Positions 25,072 to 36,000 are shown, counted from the stretch's first letter. The stretch is DNA of 45,888 nucleotides from Gammaproteobacteria bacterium (GCA_021647505.1 JAKIUN010000027.1:1-45888), one strand, 5' to 3'. The notes: a model not told the origin generated them from the letters alone. Made by a program: numbers and translations.

Positions 25072-25662
25072 ATGCTAAGCGCTCTCCTCGCCCTGGGTGT
25101 CCTCGGCATCCTGTTCGGTCTGCTGCTGGGCTATGCCGCGGTCCGCTACAAGGTGGAAGGCGACCCGCTGGTGGAAAAGATCGACGCCATCCTGCCGCAG
25201 ACCCAATGTGGTCAATGTGGTTATCCCGGTTGCCGCCCTTACGCCACCGCCATCGCCAACGACGAGGCCGACATCAACCGCTGCCCGCCCGGTGGCGAGA
25301 CGGTGATCGTCTCCCTCGCCGACCTGCTGGGCCGCGACCCCAAGCCCCTGGACGAAGAGTGTGGCGAAGAAAAACCCAAAATGGTGGCCTATATCCATGA
25401 GGAAATATGCATCGGCTGCACCCTATGCATCCAGGCCTGCCCGGTGGACTCCATTCTCGGCGCGGCAAAACAAATGCACACCATCATCGAATCCGAATGC
25501 ACCGGCTGTGAGCTGTGTGTGGCCCCCTGTCCGGTCGACTGCATCGACATGGTGCCTGTCAGGCAGAGTCTCGACACCTGGAAATGGCCGGCCCCGCCTC
25601 CCCCACCCTATGAACAAGCCGCCGATGGCAGCTCGAATCCACAACCGGCGGGGGCGCACTGA
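25072..25662 (+). CDS. rsxB: Rsx/Rnf complex subunit B (ferredoxin-like)
   Basis: The 196-residue protein has an N-terminal membrane anchor ([20 protein letters not shown]) and a CGQCGYPGC cluster motif near residues 46-54. Two classical 4Fe-4S ferredoxin motifs follow ([12 protein letters not shown] and [12 protein letters not shown]). It passes electrons within the Rnf/Rsx complex. GAGG precedes the ATG. Its stop overlaps the rsxC start (TGATG). Confidence 0.96.
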   Translation: MLSALLALGVLGILFGLLLGYAAVRYKVEGDPLVEKIDAILPQTQCGQCGYPGCRPYATAIANDEADINRCPPGGETVIVSLADLLGRDPKPLDEECGEEKPKMVAYIHEEICIGCTLCIQACPVDSILGAAKQMHTIIESECTGCELCVAPCPVDCIDMVPVRQSLDTWKWPAPPPPPYEQAADGSSNPQPAGAH

Positions 25663-27302
25663 TGCGCCGTCTGTTCCAGTTCAAGGGTGGCGTGGTGCTC
25701 AAGGAGCACAAGAAAGACGCCACAGCCCTGCCCGTGCAGCCGGCAAGACTGCCGCCAAGGCTGATCCTGCCGCTCAAGCAGCACATCGGCAACCCCGCCG
25801 AGCCGGTGGTGGCGGAGGGCGACAAGGTGCTCAAGGGGCAGCTCATCGCGCGCGCCGGTGACGCCATCTGCGCCCCCCTGCATGCATCCAGCTCGGGTAC
25901 CGTGATCGCCATCACCGACCAGCCGGTGCCGCATGCCTCCGGCATGTCCGCCCCCTGCATCGTCATCGACACCGACGGCGAAGAGCGCTGGCGACCGCGC
26001 GAACACCATGTGGACAATTTTGCCGAACTGAGCGCGCAGGAACTACGCGGGATCATCCACGACGCCGGCATCGTCGGCCTCGGCGGCGCGGGCTTCCCGG
26101 CAGCGGTCAAACTCGACCCCGGTGGCCGCCCAGTCGATACCCTGATCCTCAATGGCGCCGAGTGCGAACCCTACATCACCTGCGACGAAATGCTGCTGCG
26201 CGAACACGCCCTGGAGGTACTGAACGGGCTGCTGATGATGCGCCATGCGCTGCATGCCAAACGCTGCGTCATCGGCATCGAAAACAACAAGCCCAAAGCC
26301 TTCCGCGCCCTCTGCGAGGCCGTCCGCCATAGCGACGCCGACGTGGAGGTGGTGGAAGTGCCGACGATTTACCCCGCCGGCAGCGAAAAACAGCTGATTC
26401 AGGTGCTCACTGGCAAGGAAGTACCGAGCGGCGGCCTGCCCCTCGACATCGGCATTGTCTGCCACAACGTGGGCACCGCCTATGCGGTGTACCGCGCGGT
26501 AGAACTCGACCAGCCGCTGATCTCCCGCTACGTCACCATCGCCGGCAGCGTCGCCCATGCGCGCAACCTGGAAGTATTGATCGGCACACCACTGGGCGAC
26601 CTCATTGAGGAATGCGGCGGCAACCGCGACACCCTGCACCGACTCATCGTCGGCGGCCCCATGATGGGCACCGCCATGCACAGTGACGTGGTGCCGGTGG
26701 TCAAGGGCACCAACTGCGTGCTGGTGGAATCCACCAGCCACGACGTGCCCCTGCCCTCACGCGATGCATACGCCATGCCCTGTATCCGCTGCGGCAACTG
26801 TGCCGATGCCTGCCCGGCAAACTTACTGCCACAACAAATGTACTGGTATGCGCGGGCACGCGACTTCGACAAAATCCAGGACTACAACCTGTTCGATTGT
26901 ATCGAGTGCGGCTGCTGCGATTATGTCTGCCCCAGCCAGATTCCCCTGGTGGGCTATTACCGCTACGCCAAGAGCGAGATATGGAATCAGGAGGCCGAGA
27001 AACGCCAGGCCGACCTGGCCCGCGAACGCCACCAGTTCCGTGATTTCCGCCTCGAGCGGGAAAAGAAGGAACGCGCCGAGCGCCACAAGAAAAAGCGCAG
27101 CGCCGTCACCCAGGGTGGCAGCGATGACAAGAAGGCGGCCATCCAGGCCGCCATGGAACGGGTTCGCGCCAAGAAATCAGAGCAGGACAGCACGCCGAAG
27201 AACACCGATAATCTCACCCCGGCGCAGCAAAAAGCGATCAATGACGCCGACCAGCGCCGCGAAGAAAAAACCGCCACAAGCCCCCCGGACAGGCCGCAAT
27301 GA
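25662..27302 (+). CDS. rsxC: Rsx/Rnf complex subunit C
   Basis: This 546-residue peripheral subunit binds FMN and NADH. The N-terminal barrel-sandwich domain contains LPLKQHIG and a lipoyl-like turn. The NADH-binding Rossmann-like region has GLGGAGFPAAVKL and LNGAECEPYITCDE. Two 4Fe-4S motifs follow (CIRCGNCADACP and CIECGCCDYVCP). The C-terminal 100 residues are a charged Lys/Arg/Glu tail (AERHKKKRSAV), shorter than the long repeat tail of E. coli RsxC. The last bases overlap the rsxD start (ATGA). Confidence 0.96.
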   Translation: MRRLFQFKGGVVLKEHKKDATALPVQPARLPPRLILPLKQHIGNPAEPVVAEGDKVLKGQLIARAGDAICAPLHASSSGTVIAITDQPVPHASGMSAPCIVIDTDGEERWRPREHHVDNFAELSAQELRGIIHDAGIVGLGGAGFPAAVKLDPGGRPVDTLILNGAECEPYITCDEMLLREHALEVLNGLLMMRHALHAKRCVIGIENNKPKAFRALCEAVRHSDADVEVVEVPTIYPAGSEKQLIQVLTGKEVPSGGLPLDIGIVCHNVGTAYAVYRAVELDQPLISRYVTIAGSVAHARNLEVLIGTPLGDLIEECGGNRDTLHRLIVGGPMMGTAMHSDVVPVVKGTNCVLVESTSHDVPLPSRDAYAMPCIRCGNCADACPANLLPQQMYWYARARDFDKIQDYNLFDCIECGCCDYVCPSQIPLVGYYRYAKSEIWNQEAEKRQADLARERHQFRDFRLEREKKERAERHKKKRSAVTQGGSDDKKAAIQAAMERVRAKKSEQDSTPKNTDNLTPAQQKAINDADQRREEKTATSPPDRPQ

Positions 27303-28342
27303 CGCTACAGACTCCGCCATCCCCCCATATTCACTCCGGCATCCATGTTTCCAGCCTGATGCTGCGGGTCATTGCCGCGCTGATCCCGGCCATCATCTGC
27401 TACACCTGGTTCTTCGGCTGGGGCCTGATCATCAACAGCGCCATCGCCATGCTCACCGCCCTCGCCAGCGAGGCGCTGATGCTGAAGCTGCGTAAGCGGC
27501 CGCTAAAACCCTTTCTCGGTGATGGCAGCGCGGTGCTCAGCGCCCTGCTGCTGGCCCTCTGCATCCCACCACTCGCACCCTGGTGGATCACCGTGCTGGG
27601 CGTAGCCTTTGCGCTGATTGTCGGCAAGCACCTATACGGCGGTCTCGGCTACAACCCCTTCAACCCAGCCATGGTCGGTTATGTGATGCTGCTCATCTCG
27701 TTCCCGCTGGAGATGACCCGCTGGATGCCGCCCTTCATCCTTGAACAGCTGGAAATCGGTTTCATCGATACCCTGGGGGTGATCTTTTTCAACCACCTCC
27801 CCTACGGCCTCAGCATCGACGCCCTCAGCTCCGCCACGCCCCTGGACGCCATGAAGACCGACCTGGGACAGAACAACACCGTGTCCGAAATCACCGCCAA
27901 CAACGCCCTGTTCGGCGACTTTGCCGGCACCGGCTGGGAGTGGGTGGGCACCTGGCTTTTATTGGGCGGTATGTATCTCATTTACAAGCGCGTCATCAGC
28001 TGGCAAATCCCGCTGGCAGTCATTGGCAGCCTATTCGTGATCAGCGCCTTCTTTTTCCTCATGGATCCGGACACCTATCCCTCACCGCTGTTTCACATCT
28101 TCGGCGGCGCCACCATCCTCGCCGCCTTTTTCATCGCCACCGACCCGGTCAGCGCCAGCACGACCCCGAAGGGGCGCATCCTCTACGGCATCGGCATCGG
28201 CATTATCATTTACGTAATCCGCGCCTGGGGAAGCTACCCCGATGCCGTGGCCTTCGCCGTGCTGCTGATGAACATGGCCGCCCCCACCATTGATTACTAC
28301 ACCCAGCCACGGGTCTATGGCCATGCCCGGGGTAAAGACTGA
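27299..28342 (+). CDS. rsxD: Rsx/Rnf complex subunit D
   Basis: The 347-residue membrane subunit has about nine to ten hydrophobic segments. SSATPLDAMK contains the Thr expected to carry covalently bound FMN. GGLGYNPFNPAMVGYVMLL and FIATDPVSAS are conserved RnfD signatures. It overlaps rsxC by 4 bases and rsxG by 1. Confidence 0.95.
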   Translation: MTLQTPPSPHIHSGIHVSSLMLRVIAALIPAIICYTWFFGWGLIINSAIAMLTALASEALMLKLRKRPLKPFLGDGSAVLSALLLALCIPPLAPWWITVLGVAFALIVGKHLYGGLGYNPFNPAMVGYVMLLISFPLEMTRWMPPFILEQLEIGFIDTLGVIFFNHLPYGLSIDALSSATPLDAMKTDLGQNNTVSEITANNALFGDFAGTGWEWVGTWLLLGGMYLIYKRVISWQIPLAVIGSLFVISAFFFLMDPDTYPSPLFHIFGGATILAAFFIATDPVSASTTPKGRILYGIGIGIIIYVIRAWGSYPDAVAFAVLLMNMAAPTIDYYTQPRVYGHARGKD

Positions 28343-29007
28343 TGCTGCGCCAGTACATGACCAGGAGCGCACTGGTTCTGGGCCTGTTCGCCCTGACGGG
28401 CGGCGGACTGGTGGCCTACATCTACCAACTCACCGAGCCCCATATCAAAGAGGCCGAACGGGCCTATACGCTGCGCAGTCTGCACGCAGTGATCAATCCG
28501 GCGCTGCACAACAACGACATCTTCCACGACATGATCACGGTACGTGATCCCAGGCTGCTGGGTACCGACCAACCGGTGCCTGTGTTTCGTGCACGGCGCA
28601 ACGGCAAACCGGTGGCGGTGGCCATCATGTCGGTGGCGCCGGATGGCTATGTCGGCCCCATCAAGCTGCTGGTTGGCATCCATGCAAACGGTACCCTGGC
28701 CGGCGTGCGCGTGCTGTCACACAAGGAAACACCCGGCCTGGGTGATGGCATCGAAGAACGGCGCAACGACTGGATTCTCGGTTTCAATGGCCGTTCATTG
28801 AGCAATCCGCAACACAAGGGCTGGCGCGTACAGCGCGACGGCGGTATCTTCGACCAGTTCACCGGCGCCACCATCACCCCGCGCGCAGTGGTCAAGGCGG
28901 TGCACAACACATTGACCTATTATCAGCGGCACAAAGAGCGCCTGTTCACGCAGAAGAGCATCGCGCCGCCGGTAGACAGTGACGACAAATCCAGTAAAGA
29001 ACCATAA
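28342..29007 (+). CDS. rsxG: Rsx/Rnf complex subunit G
   Basis: The 221-residue protein has one N-terminal membrane anchor and a periplasmic FMN-binding domain. [15 protein letters not shown] contains the Thr that becomes covalently flavinylated, and [12 protein letters not shown] is the other family motif. Flavin transfer normally needs ApbE, which is not in this window. Translationally coupled to rsxD (TGATG). Confidence 0.95.
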   Translation: MLRQYMTRSALVLGLFALTGGGLVAYIYQLTEPHIKEAERAYTLRSLHAVINPALHNNDIFHDMITVRDPRLLGTDQPVPVFRARRNGKPVAVAIMSVAPDGYVGPIKLLVGIHANGTLAGVRVLSHKETPGLGDGIEERRNDWILGFNGRSLSNPQHKGWRVQRDGGIFDQFTGATITPRAVVKAVHNTLTYYQRHKERLFTQKSIAPPVDSDDKSSKEP

Positions 29008-29024
29008 CGGGAACGGCGGCAAGC

Positions 29025-29732
29025 ATGGCGGATAATTCGAAACAGATCATCAACGAAGGCCTGTGGCGCAACAACACGGCACTGGTACAACTGCTGGGCC
29101 TGTGCCCCCTGCTGGCGGTCTCCAGCACCGTGGTCAACGCCCTCGGCCTCGGCATCGCCACCACCCTAGTGCTGGCCGGCTCCAACGTCACCGTATCACT
29201 GGTTCGTAACCTGGTGCGCCCGGAGCTGCGCATCCCCACCTTCGTACTGATCATCGCCAGCTTCGTCACCGCCGTCGAGCTGTTGATGAAGGCCTTCGTC
29301 TATGACCTGTACCTGATCCTGGGCATTTTTATCCCCCTCATTGTCACCAATTGCGTAATCATCGCCCGCGCCGAATCCTTCGCCTCCAAAAACAACGTGG
29401 GACGCTCCCTGCTCGACGGCCTCGCCATGGGCGTGGGTTTCACCCTGGTACTGGTGGCCCTCGGCGCCCTGCGCGAAATCATTGGCCACGGCACCCTGTT
29501 TGCACAGGCTGAACTGATGTTCGGCGAGGGCGCGCAATGGCTGACCATTACCTTCATCGACGGCTACCACGGCTTCCTCCTCGCCATCCTGCCACCCGGC
29601 GCCTTCATCGGCCTGGGACTGCTGATCGCCCTGAAGAATGTCATCGACCGGCGTGCCGACAAACGCGCCGTGGCCGCGCGACAAAAGGCTGCCGCCAGTC
29701 GTCCCCCTGCCGAACCCGCCACCCAGCCCTGA
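29025..29732 (+). CDS. rsxE: Rsx/Rnf complex subunit E
   Basis: The 235-residue membrane protein is homologous to RsxA, with six transmembrane segments. [20 protein letters not shown] and [16 protein letters not shown] carry the paired Cys positions. Last rsx gene, 17 bases after rsxG. The nth gene that follows in E. coli is absent; a repeat-rich gap and the pilus genes follow instead. Confidence 0.96.
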   Translation: MADNSKQIINEGLWRNNTALVQLLGLCPLLAVSSTVVNALGLGIATTLVLAGSNVTVSLVRNLVRPELRIPTFVLIIASFVTAVELLMKAFVYDLYLILGIFIPLIVTNCVIIARAESFASKNNVGRSLLDGLAMGVGFTLVLVALGALREIIGHGTLFAQAELMFGEGAQWLTITFIDGYHGFLLAILPPGAFIGLGLLIALKNVIDRRADKRAVAARQKAAASRPPAEPATQP

Positions 29733-29783
29733 CAGCCCGCTCCCCCGCTGCACGGACAAGCACCCTTCGCCCCCACAGATAAA

Positions 29784-29814
29784 CTCCCGGGTTTCGCAGG
29801 CTCAACAAGCTACT
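29784..29814. repeat. Repeat family C, half copy
   Basis: CTCCCGGGTTTCGCAGGCTC then AACAAGCTAC, in inverse orientation to 29990-30020. Confidence 0.6.
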
Positions 29815-29848
29815 GGCTTTGCAAGATACAGATCAATATTGACGCATA

Positions 29849-29881
29849 GGTAGGGTGGGCAGGCTTTTCATGCCCACGCGG
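29849..29881. repeat. Repeat family A copy
   Basis: GTAGGGTGGGCA, a short T-rich loop, and TGCCCACGCGG. Confidence 0.7.
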
Positions 29882-29989
29882 AATGCTGTTTGGAGTCTCT
29901 CCATCAGGAAAAGGCAATAAAAGAAGTATAAAGTCAAGCAATGACCCCACCTCCCACATGACCCCGCCCCCCTTCAAAAAATTTTAGCT

Positions 29990-30020
29990 GTAGCCTGAGT
30001 TGAACGTCGCGAAACCCGGG
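29990..30020. repeat. Repeat family C, half copy
   Basis: GTAGCCTGAGTTGAACGTCG followed by CGAAACCCGGG matches the left arm of the full palindrome at 38731. Confidence 0.65.
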
Positions 30021-30079
30021 CGACTCATCATGACCAAGCAGTCTCAAGCGAGAACGGTGTCACATCCCGCCCTGCACGT

Positions 30080-30108
30080 CTGACCGAAGGCCGTTAACAA
30101 GCGATAAA
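30080..30108 (+). promoter_or_regulatory. Candidate promoter of pilus operon 1
   Basis: CTGACC (-35), a 17-base spacer and GATAAA (-10), each a four-of-six match, end 70 bases before fimT. An imperfect hairpin (ACGG-TGACA/TGTCA-CCGT, about 30140-30168) lies in the resulting leader. Confidence 0.3.
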
Positions 30109-30178
30109 CGGTCAGGAACTCACGCAATACGCGCCGATAACGGTGACAGAGACCTTTGTCATTGCCGTGAGAAAACCG

Positions 30179-30712
30179 ATGTTGCAGCGAAACAAACAAT
30201 CCGCAGGATTCACCCTGATCGAACTGCTGGTCACCCTGTCCATAGGCGCCATCATTCTCAGTATCGCTGTCCCCAGCTTCGGCACCATGGTGCGCGGCAA
30301 CCGCACGGCAACCCAGGCCAACAGTATGCTGGCCTCGCTGAACCTTGCCCGCAGCGAGTCCGCCAAGCGCGGCGTACGGGCCTCGGTCTGCCCGCGCAAA
30401 CAGCCCGCCACAGACCCTGAAACCTGCGCCGGCAACATAGACTGGTCCGGAGGATGGCTGGTCTTCACGGATGCCACCGGTACCCGGGGAACATTCGATG
30501 GTACCGACTCACTGCTGCGCATCGGCACAGCCTTGAACGCCAATCCAACGTTCACCGCCACGGCGGCCAGCGTCCAGTATCGACCCACTGGCGCGGTCGA
30601 CAACTCGGTAACCTTCACGCTCACACCCAACGGATGCAAGAACAAAGAACGCCGCACCATCAAGGTTGGCGCCACCGGCCGTGCCGCCGTCGACAGCGCG
30701 GCCTGTCCCTGA
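30179..30712 (+). CDS. fimT: GspH/FimT-type minor pilin, module 1
   Basis: The 177-residue type IV pilus minor pilin has the class III leader MLQRNKQSAG, cut before FTLIELLVTLSIGAI, with Glu at +5 of the mature chain. The GspH domain has SLNLARSESAKRGV and a late RTIKVGATGRA strand. Four Cys residues in the globular part may form disulfides. It probably belongs to the tip-initiation complex with PilV, PilW and PilX. GTGAG lies 8 bases before the ATG; the frame opens earlier at 30143, which would bury the leader. First gene of module 1. Confidence 0.9.
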   Translation: MLQRNKQSAGFTLIELLVTLSIGAIILSIAVPSFGTMVRGNRTATQANSMLASLNLARSESAKRGVRASVCPRKQPATDPETCAGNIDWSGGWLVFTDATGTRGTFDGTDSLLRIGTALNANPTFTATAASVQYRPTGAVDNSVTFTLTPNGCKNKERRTIKVGATGRAAVDSAACP

Positions 30713-30747
30713 TCATTCGCTGCCTACTGAACCGGAAGCCACAAACC

Positions 30748-31332
30748 ATGAATTATCGTCCGCGCCATTCTTTACTACACTCTCGACCGCATCCTCTGCC
30801 GCACGCTCCACTGCCTTCCTGCCAGCACGGTTTCACGCTGGTAGAAGTGTTGATCTCCGTTCTGGTGTTGTCCATCGGCCTGCTCGGCATCGCCGGCCTG
30901 CAGGCCTTCGGCATGCGACAGGCCCTGAATTCGCACATGCTCAGCGTCGCCAACTCACAGGCCAACGACATGGTCGAACGCATGCAGGCCAATAGCGAAG
31001 AATTGTCCAAAATGAAGAAGGCAAGCCCCGAGGCCACAGGCTATGACGCCATCAACGGCAGCGAAACCGATCCCGGCTGCATCATCGCCACGACCTGTAC
31101 CGGCGCGCAGCTGGCCCAATACGACGCCTTCGTCTGGTCCTCGGCCAACAAGGAATTACTCCGTGACGACGGCAATGGCAGTGTCTCCAGTTCGGTAACC
31201 AACAACGGTGATCGCACATTCACCATTACCATTTCCTGGCGTGAACAGGCCCTCTCCGATGAGGAAGATGCCGCTGACGGCGTGATCGATCACCAGGTCA
31301 CCAAGACCTATGCCACCCGTTTTCAACCATAG
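30748..31332 (+). CDS. pilV: Minor pilin PilV, module 1
   Basis: This 194-residue minor pilin has an unusually long, His/Pro-rich leader of 28 residues before the cleavage site in CQHG-FTLVEVLISVLVLS. The PilV signature GLLGIAGLQAFGMRQALN follows, and then ANDMVERMQAN. The ATG at 30748 is 35 bases after fimT. PilV joins PilW and PilX in the priming complex. The next gene starts 19 bases after its stop. Confidence 0.88.
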   Translation: MNYRPRHSLLHSRPHPLPHAPLPSCQHGFTLVEVLISVLVLSIGLLGIAGLQAFGMRQALNSHMLSVANSQANDMVERMQANSEELSKMKKASPEATGYDAINGSETDPGCIIATTCTGAQLAQYDAFVWSSANKELLRDDGNGSVSSSVTNNGDRTFTITISWREQALSDEEDAADGVIDHQVTKTYATRFQP

Positions 31333-31351
31333 GATCCAGGTAGAAATCACC

Positions 31352-32425
31352 ATGCGTAACGACATCATGCACAAACAAACCGGCGTCACCCTCGTTGAGA
31401 TCATGATCGCCATTACCGTCGGGCTAATCCTGTCCGCCGGTCTGGTACAGATATTCACCAGCAGCAAACAGGCCTACAAAATGCAGGACAGCCTGGGATT
31501 GCTGCAGGAAAACGGGCGTTTTGCGCTTAATACCCTCACCCGTGCCGCACATATGGCCGACCACTGGGGGGGCATTGATCCCGAGGACGTTCAGGCCGGT
31601 GGTGTCAGCGGAAACATTACCGGTGTTGGCGGCTGTGATGGCACCTGGGTTGCCGATACCAACACGGGTGTGCGGGGATACGAAGGCGCCGCCAGCATCG
31701 GCGCAGTTGCCGGTTTTCCCGCAGGCTGTATCGCCGGCTCGGATTATGTCCCCCATAGTGACATCCTGGTCGTACGCTACGCCGATGCGGAGACGGCACC
31801 CGCCGCCAATGACGCAACCACCATCTTCGTGCGCAGCGCGGTGGGAAGTTTTGGCACCCTGATGCTGGGCAGCGGCACCATTCCCGCCAGCCTGCCAGAT
31901 AAGGATGGCACCTATAACTTTGTCTACAAGACCGACATTTTCTACCTGCGTACCTGTAGTTCAAAGACCGGCGGCGTTTGCAACGATAGCGTGCCGACAC
32001 TGGTTCGCCTGACGCTGCGCGGAGACACCGCCGGGGCACCGGAAATGATTGAAGAGGAACTCGCTGAAAACATCGAGCAATTACAGTTTATTTACGGCCG
32101 TGACATGCGCAGCAACAAGGATACCAACGGCGACGGCACGGTCGATGCCAGTGACGTGAACACCGGCAGTGACGGCGATGTCGATCGTTACGACGATGCC
32201 AGCATCACCGCCATCAACGGCCTGTCGACCACGGACTGGTGGTCCAAGGTCGTCAACCTGCGGGTCTCCCTGCTGGCTCGCAGCAAGGATCAGGACTTCA
32301 GCCTCATCGACAGTAATACCTACGACTTGCTGGGCTACAACTACAGCATCCCGAGTGCCGACGGAAAATACCGTCGCAAGCAATACACACGCCTGATCCA
32401 GATACGCAACCGGAACCGCTCATGA
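31352..32425 (+). CDS. pilW: Minor pilin PilW with an EF-hand-like loop, module 1
   Basis: The 357-residue PilW has the leader MRNDIMHKQTG cut before VTLVEIMIAITVGLILSAG, then the family's SSKQAYKMQDSLGLLQENGR helix. It is clearly longer than its module 2 counterpart (244). Residues 257-268 read DTNGDGTVDASD, a canonical 12-residue EF-hand loop with ligands at positions 1, 3, 5, 9 and 12. A second acidic stretch, GSDGDVDRYDD, follows. The ATG at 31352 was chosen for the leader; the frame opens at 31310 inside pilV. Its stop overlaps the pilX start (ATGA). Confidence 0.9.
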   Translation: MRNDIMHKQTGVTLVEIMIAITVGLILSAGLVQIFTSSKQAYKMQDSLGLLQENGRFALNTLTRAAHMADHWGGIDPEDVQAGGVSGNITGVGGCDGTWVADTNTGVRGYEGAASIGAVAGFPAGCIAGSDYVPHSDILVVRYADAETAPAANDATTIFVRSAVGSFGTLMLGSGTIPASLPDKDGTYNFVYKTDIFYLRTCSSKTGGVCNDSVPTLVRLTLRGDTAGAPEMIEEELAENIEQLQFIYGRDMRSNKDTNGDGTVDASDVNTGSDGDVDRYDDASITAINGLSTTDWWSKVVNLRVSLLARSKDQDFSLIDSNTYDLLGYNYSIPSADGKYRRKQYTRLIQIRNRNRS

Positions 32426-33042
32426 AACATCCACTGACAGTTACCCCGTTAGCCGCCCGACAATGGCAACAAGGCGCGGTACTGATTACCTCGCTCATAT
32501 TCCTGACCGTCCTGACCCTGATCGGCGTGGTCAGCATGCAATCCACATCCATGGATTATCAAATGAGTACCAATGCGGTACTCCGGGATCGCGCCTTCTA
32601 TTTTTCGGAAAATGGCCGGCAAGCCATGGGCAGTGTACTCGACGATCACCTCTTCGAACGCGGCTGGACCGGTAATGTGATCCTGCCGACAGGGCTCGCT
32701 ATCGCCGATACCAGCAAGGATTTGTACAACGGCAATGACAGCGGCGAAAGCCTTGCCAATGCCACCAGTCTTACGGTTGACGCCACCCACCAACTGGATG
32801 GCAATGGCGACGGCGACGTCACCGATGGTGAAGACAGCAATTCGCAAATCATCGTCTACAAGACCCAGACCCAGTGGGCAACTGGCGCGGGAACCGCCAT
32901 GGCGGCCGGCTATGAAGGCCTGGGCAAGGCCGCTGCCGCCGGCGGCGTGCATGTCTTTTTTGAATTACGCAGCCGTGGCACAAGCATTGCCGGTGCGCAA
33001 GCCACCACCGCAGCGGAATACCGCGCAATACTGAAAAACTAG
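32422..33042 (+). CDS. pilX: Minor pilin PilX with an EF-hand-like loop, module 1
   Basis: The 206-residue PilX has a leader ending QQG before AVLITSLIFLTVLTLIGV. The Glu5 typical of other pilins is absent, as is usual for PilX. SMDYQMSTNAVLRDRAFYFS is the PilX N-terminal helix. Residues 126-137 read DGNGDGDVTDGE, a near-perfect EF-hand loop ending in Glu at position 12. It overlaps pilW by 4 bases. PilX2 in module 2 lacks this loop. Confidence 0.88.
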   Translation: MKHPLTVTPLAARQWQQGAVLITSLIFLTVLTLIGVVSMQSTSMDYQMSTNAVLRDRAFYFSENGRQAMGSVLDDHLFERGWTGNVILPTGLAIADTSKDLYNGNDSGESLANATSLTVDATHQLDGNGDGDVTDGEDSNSQIIVYKTQTQWATGAGTAMAAGYEGLGKAAAAGGVHVFFELRSRGTSIAGAQATTAAEYRAILKN

Positions 33043-33051
33043 AGGTGCCGC

Positions 33052-36000
33052 ATGGATACACAACGCATTAACAAGCCACTCAAGGGCCGGAAAATCAAAC
33101 TCATGAAACCGCTGCGCTCTTTACCACAATTCCTGGCGGGCTTTGCGCTCGCCGTGAGCCTCTGGCCAGCGGCATTCGCCGCACCGGCGACAACTGCAGA
33201 CTATCAAGCGGTACCGCCGTTTGTTGCCGAAAACTCCGGCAAGCCCAACGTCATCATTGCCCTCGATATCTCCGGCAGCATGAAGGCCGTTGCCTATCGT
33301 GACACCGGTGCCGGCAGCTGGACAACCGGACTGCACGATGATTTCAAGCCCGCAACGTCTTATTTCGGCTATTTTGAAAGCATCAAAAAATACCGCTACG
33401 ACGCCAGCCTGGGTTTCTTCGTCGAAGATGCAAACGGCGGCTGGGACGGCAATTTTCTCAACTGGATGGCCATGCGACGCATGGACATCGTGCGTCAGGT
33501 ACTGGTCGGCGGCAAGGTGCGTGATCGCGCCGGCGAGGCGCTCGGTGGCAACACCTATTATGTGGTACAGGGGCAGAACGAGCCCTACGATTACACCTTC
33601 CGCAAGGCCTACAGTGACGGATCCTCCTACACGCCCTACCCGGATGATCAGGAATTTATCATGGACAGCGGCATGATCAAGCCCGTCACGGCGAACGGCG
33701 CCCTCGCCGTGCCACTGGACTCGAACATAGAAGTGGGGCGCGTTTCCATGGACTGGCAGTACACTAATAGTGACCCTGACAGAAATATTCTCGCTAACTG
33801 GAAAAGCGTTACCTTCAGCAACACCTACACAGAACCCGTGGTTGTCGCCGTCAATGTATCCTATAACGGCGGCGACCCGGTTCTGGCGCGGGTCGCCGAT
33901 GTCACCACGACTGGCTTCAAGGTTCGTTTACAAGAGTGGGATCACAAGGATGGCAAACACACCACGGAAGATATCTTCTATATCGTTGCCGAAAAGGGCC
34001 ATCACCACATAGACACCGACAGTGGCAGTATCAATTTTGACGCCGGCAAGGTTCCCACCAGCACCACCGCAGGAAGTTTTGATACAGTACCCTATTATGG
34101 CAGCTTCAGCGCCGCTCCAGTCGTTTTCTCCGGCGTCAGCACCTTTAACGACTTCGCCGCCGTCACCACCCGCAAACGCAATATCACGGCAGCGACTTTT
34201 GATGTGGCGCTGCAGGAAGAAGAGGCGGCAGACCAGGTTCATAGCGCGGAGGAAATCCACTATATCGCCATCGAAAAGGGCAGTGGCATCACAGACCTTA
34301 GCAATACTCCCTTCGAGATCACCGATACCGGAACCATCGTCACACACCTTTGGCATACACAAAACTTCTCGACCACTTTTTCCGACGCCCCCCTGGTCGT
34401 CATGGACATGCAGACATTCAATGGCCCTGATCCGGCTAACGTCCGCAGCGGCAATGCCGTTTTATCCGGCACCGCGATAGACGTGCAGATCGACGAGGAA
34501 ACTTCCCAGGACAGTGAAACCGACCACTACCAGGAAAACGTCGGCTACATTGCCGTACCGATCCCCGGCTACAATATCCAACTCGGCCTGACGGCAGAGC
34601 CCACCGGCATCGTGCAGGATAACTCCGGCGGCATGCGTTTCGGCATGGCGGTTTATAACTACGACCATACCCGCAGCCCGACCAGTGTCTATACCGGCAA
34701 CAAGGTCGATGGCGGCACCTTCCACCCCTGCTATCCCAATGCCTCATTGCCGGCGGCCGCTCGCACCAATTACGATATTTGCCTGGAGACCCACGTCAAG
34801 TCCCCACTGTCGAACATCGTCGACGTGATCGAGGATCATCCACTGATCTGGGGCACCACTCCCATCGCCGAAACCCTGTATGACATTTACGGTTATGTCC
34901 AGCAGCGGGACTTTGCCAAAAACGGCCATACCCAGTGGTATGACAACGGCACTGAAAACACGCCGCAAAGGAGAAACTCCTACGAAATAAACAACGACTG
35001 GGATCCGTATTATTACGATGAATACGGCGACAAACTGAAGTGCGCCAAGACCTTTGTGCTGCACTTCAATGATGGCGCGCCCTACGAAGACTGGGAAGGG
35101 CCGATCTCGTCAGACCCGGCGACCGACCCGGTTGTCAATAGCGATGGCGTCGGCTCCACCGGCAAAAACGAACAGCTGGATGACCTCGCCCTGGAGCTAC
35201 GTAAAAATGACTGTCGCAGCGACATTGGTGGCCACCAGGAAATCATCAGCTACTATGTCTACGCTGCCCTGGGCGAGGGAGAGGTCAACAATGGCTCCAC
35301 ACGCCGCATGCGTGAGGCGGCCGCCAATGGGGGTTTCGTCGATGCCGACGGCGACAATGAGCCCGACCCCGCTCACCCCGCGAACTTCAATACTTACTAC
35401 CAGACCTATCTCGATGGTGGCAGCTGCACGCCCAATGAGTGGGACGCCGATGGCGACTGCAACCCGGACACCTTCTATCTTGCCAACGACGGCTACCAGC
35501 TGGTAGCCGAATTGACCGCAGCATTTGAGTCCATCGCACGGCGCGCCTCGGCGGGAGGCTCGGCCTCGGTTATTTCCGCCTCCGCAACCGGTGAAGGCGC
35601 GATCTACCAGGCCAGTTTCCAAACCACCATGTCCGACGGCGCCTACCAGGTCGCCTGGACCGGGGACGTAAACGCCCTACTGGTCGATGATTCCGGCCTG
35701 ATCCGGCAGGACAATAACAGTAACCAGACATTGGAAGGGCCGGCCACCGACAATATCATCGACATGTGTTTCAACAGCGCCGATCAATCCACCTATATCA
35801 AGTTATCCACCAGTGAGGGTGCGCGCCCGACAGAAGCGCAAACCACCACTTGCTCGAATTCCGTTTTCACCGAGACACCGTTCAGCATCAATTATCTGTG
35901 GAGTGGTGGTGAACGGCTCGCCAACCTCACTGACAGCCAGGCCAGCACCCAGCGCGGTTACGCATCTGCAACCCCCGGCCGCTATATTTTCACGGCCATC

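Larger units (their letters stand above)
29733..30178. other. Repeat-rich gap between rsxE and the first pilus operon
   Basis: No gene is seen in 446 bases. The gap contains two oppositely oriented family C halves (29784-29814, 29990-30020) around a family A copy (29849-29881). A TGACCCC-rich stretch (29940-29970) resembles the transposase flanks at 5.2-5.6 kb. Confidence 0.6.
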
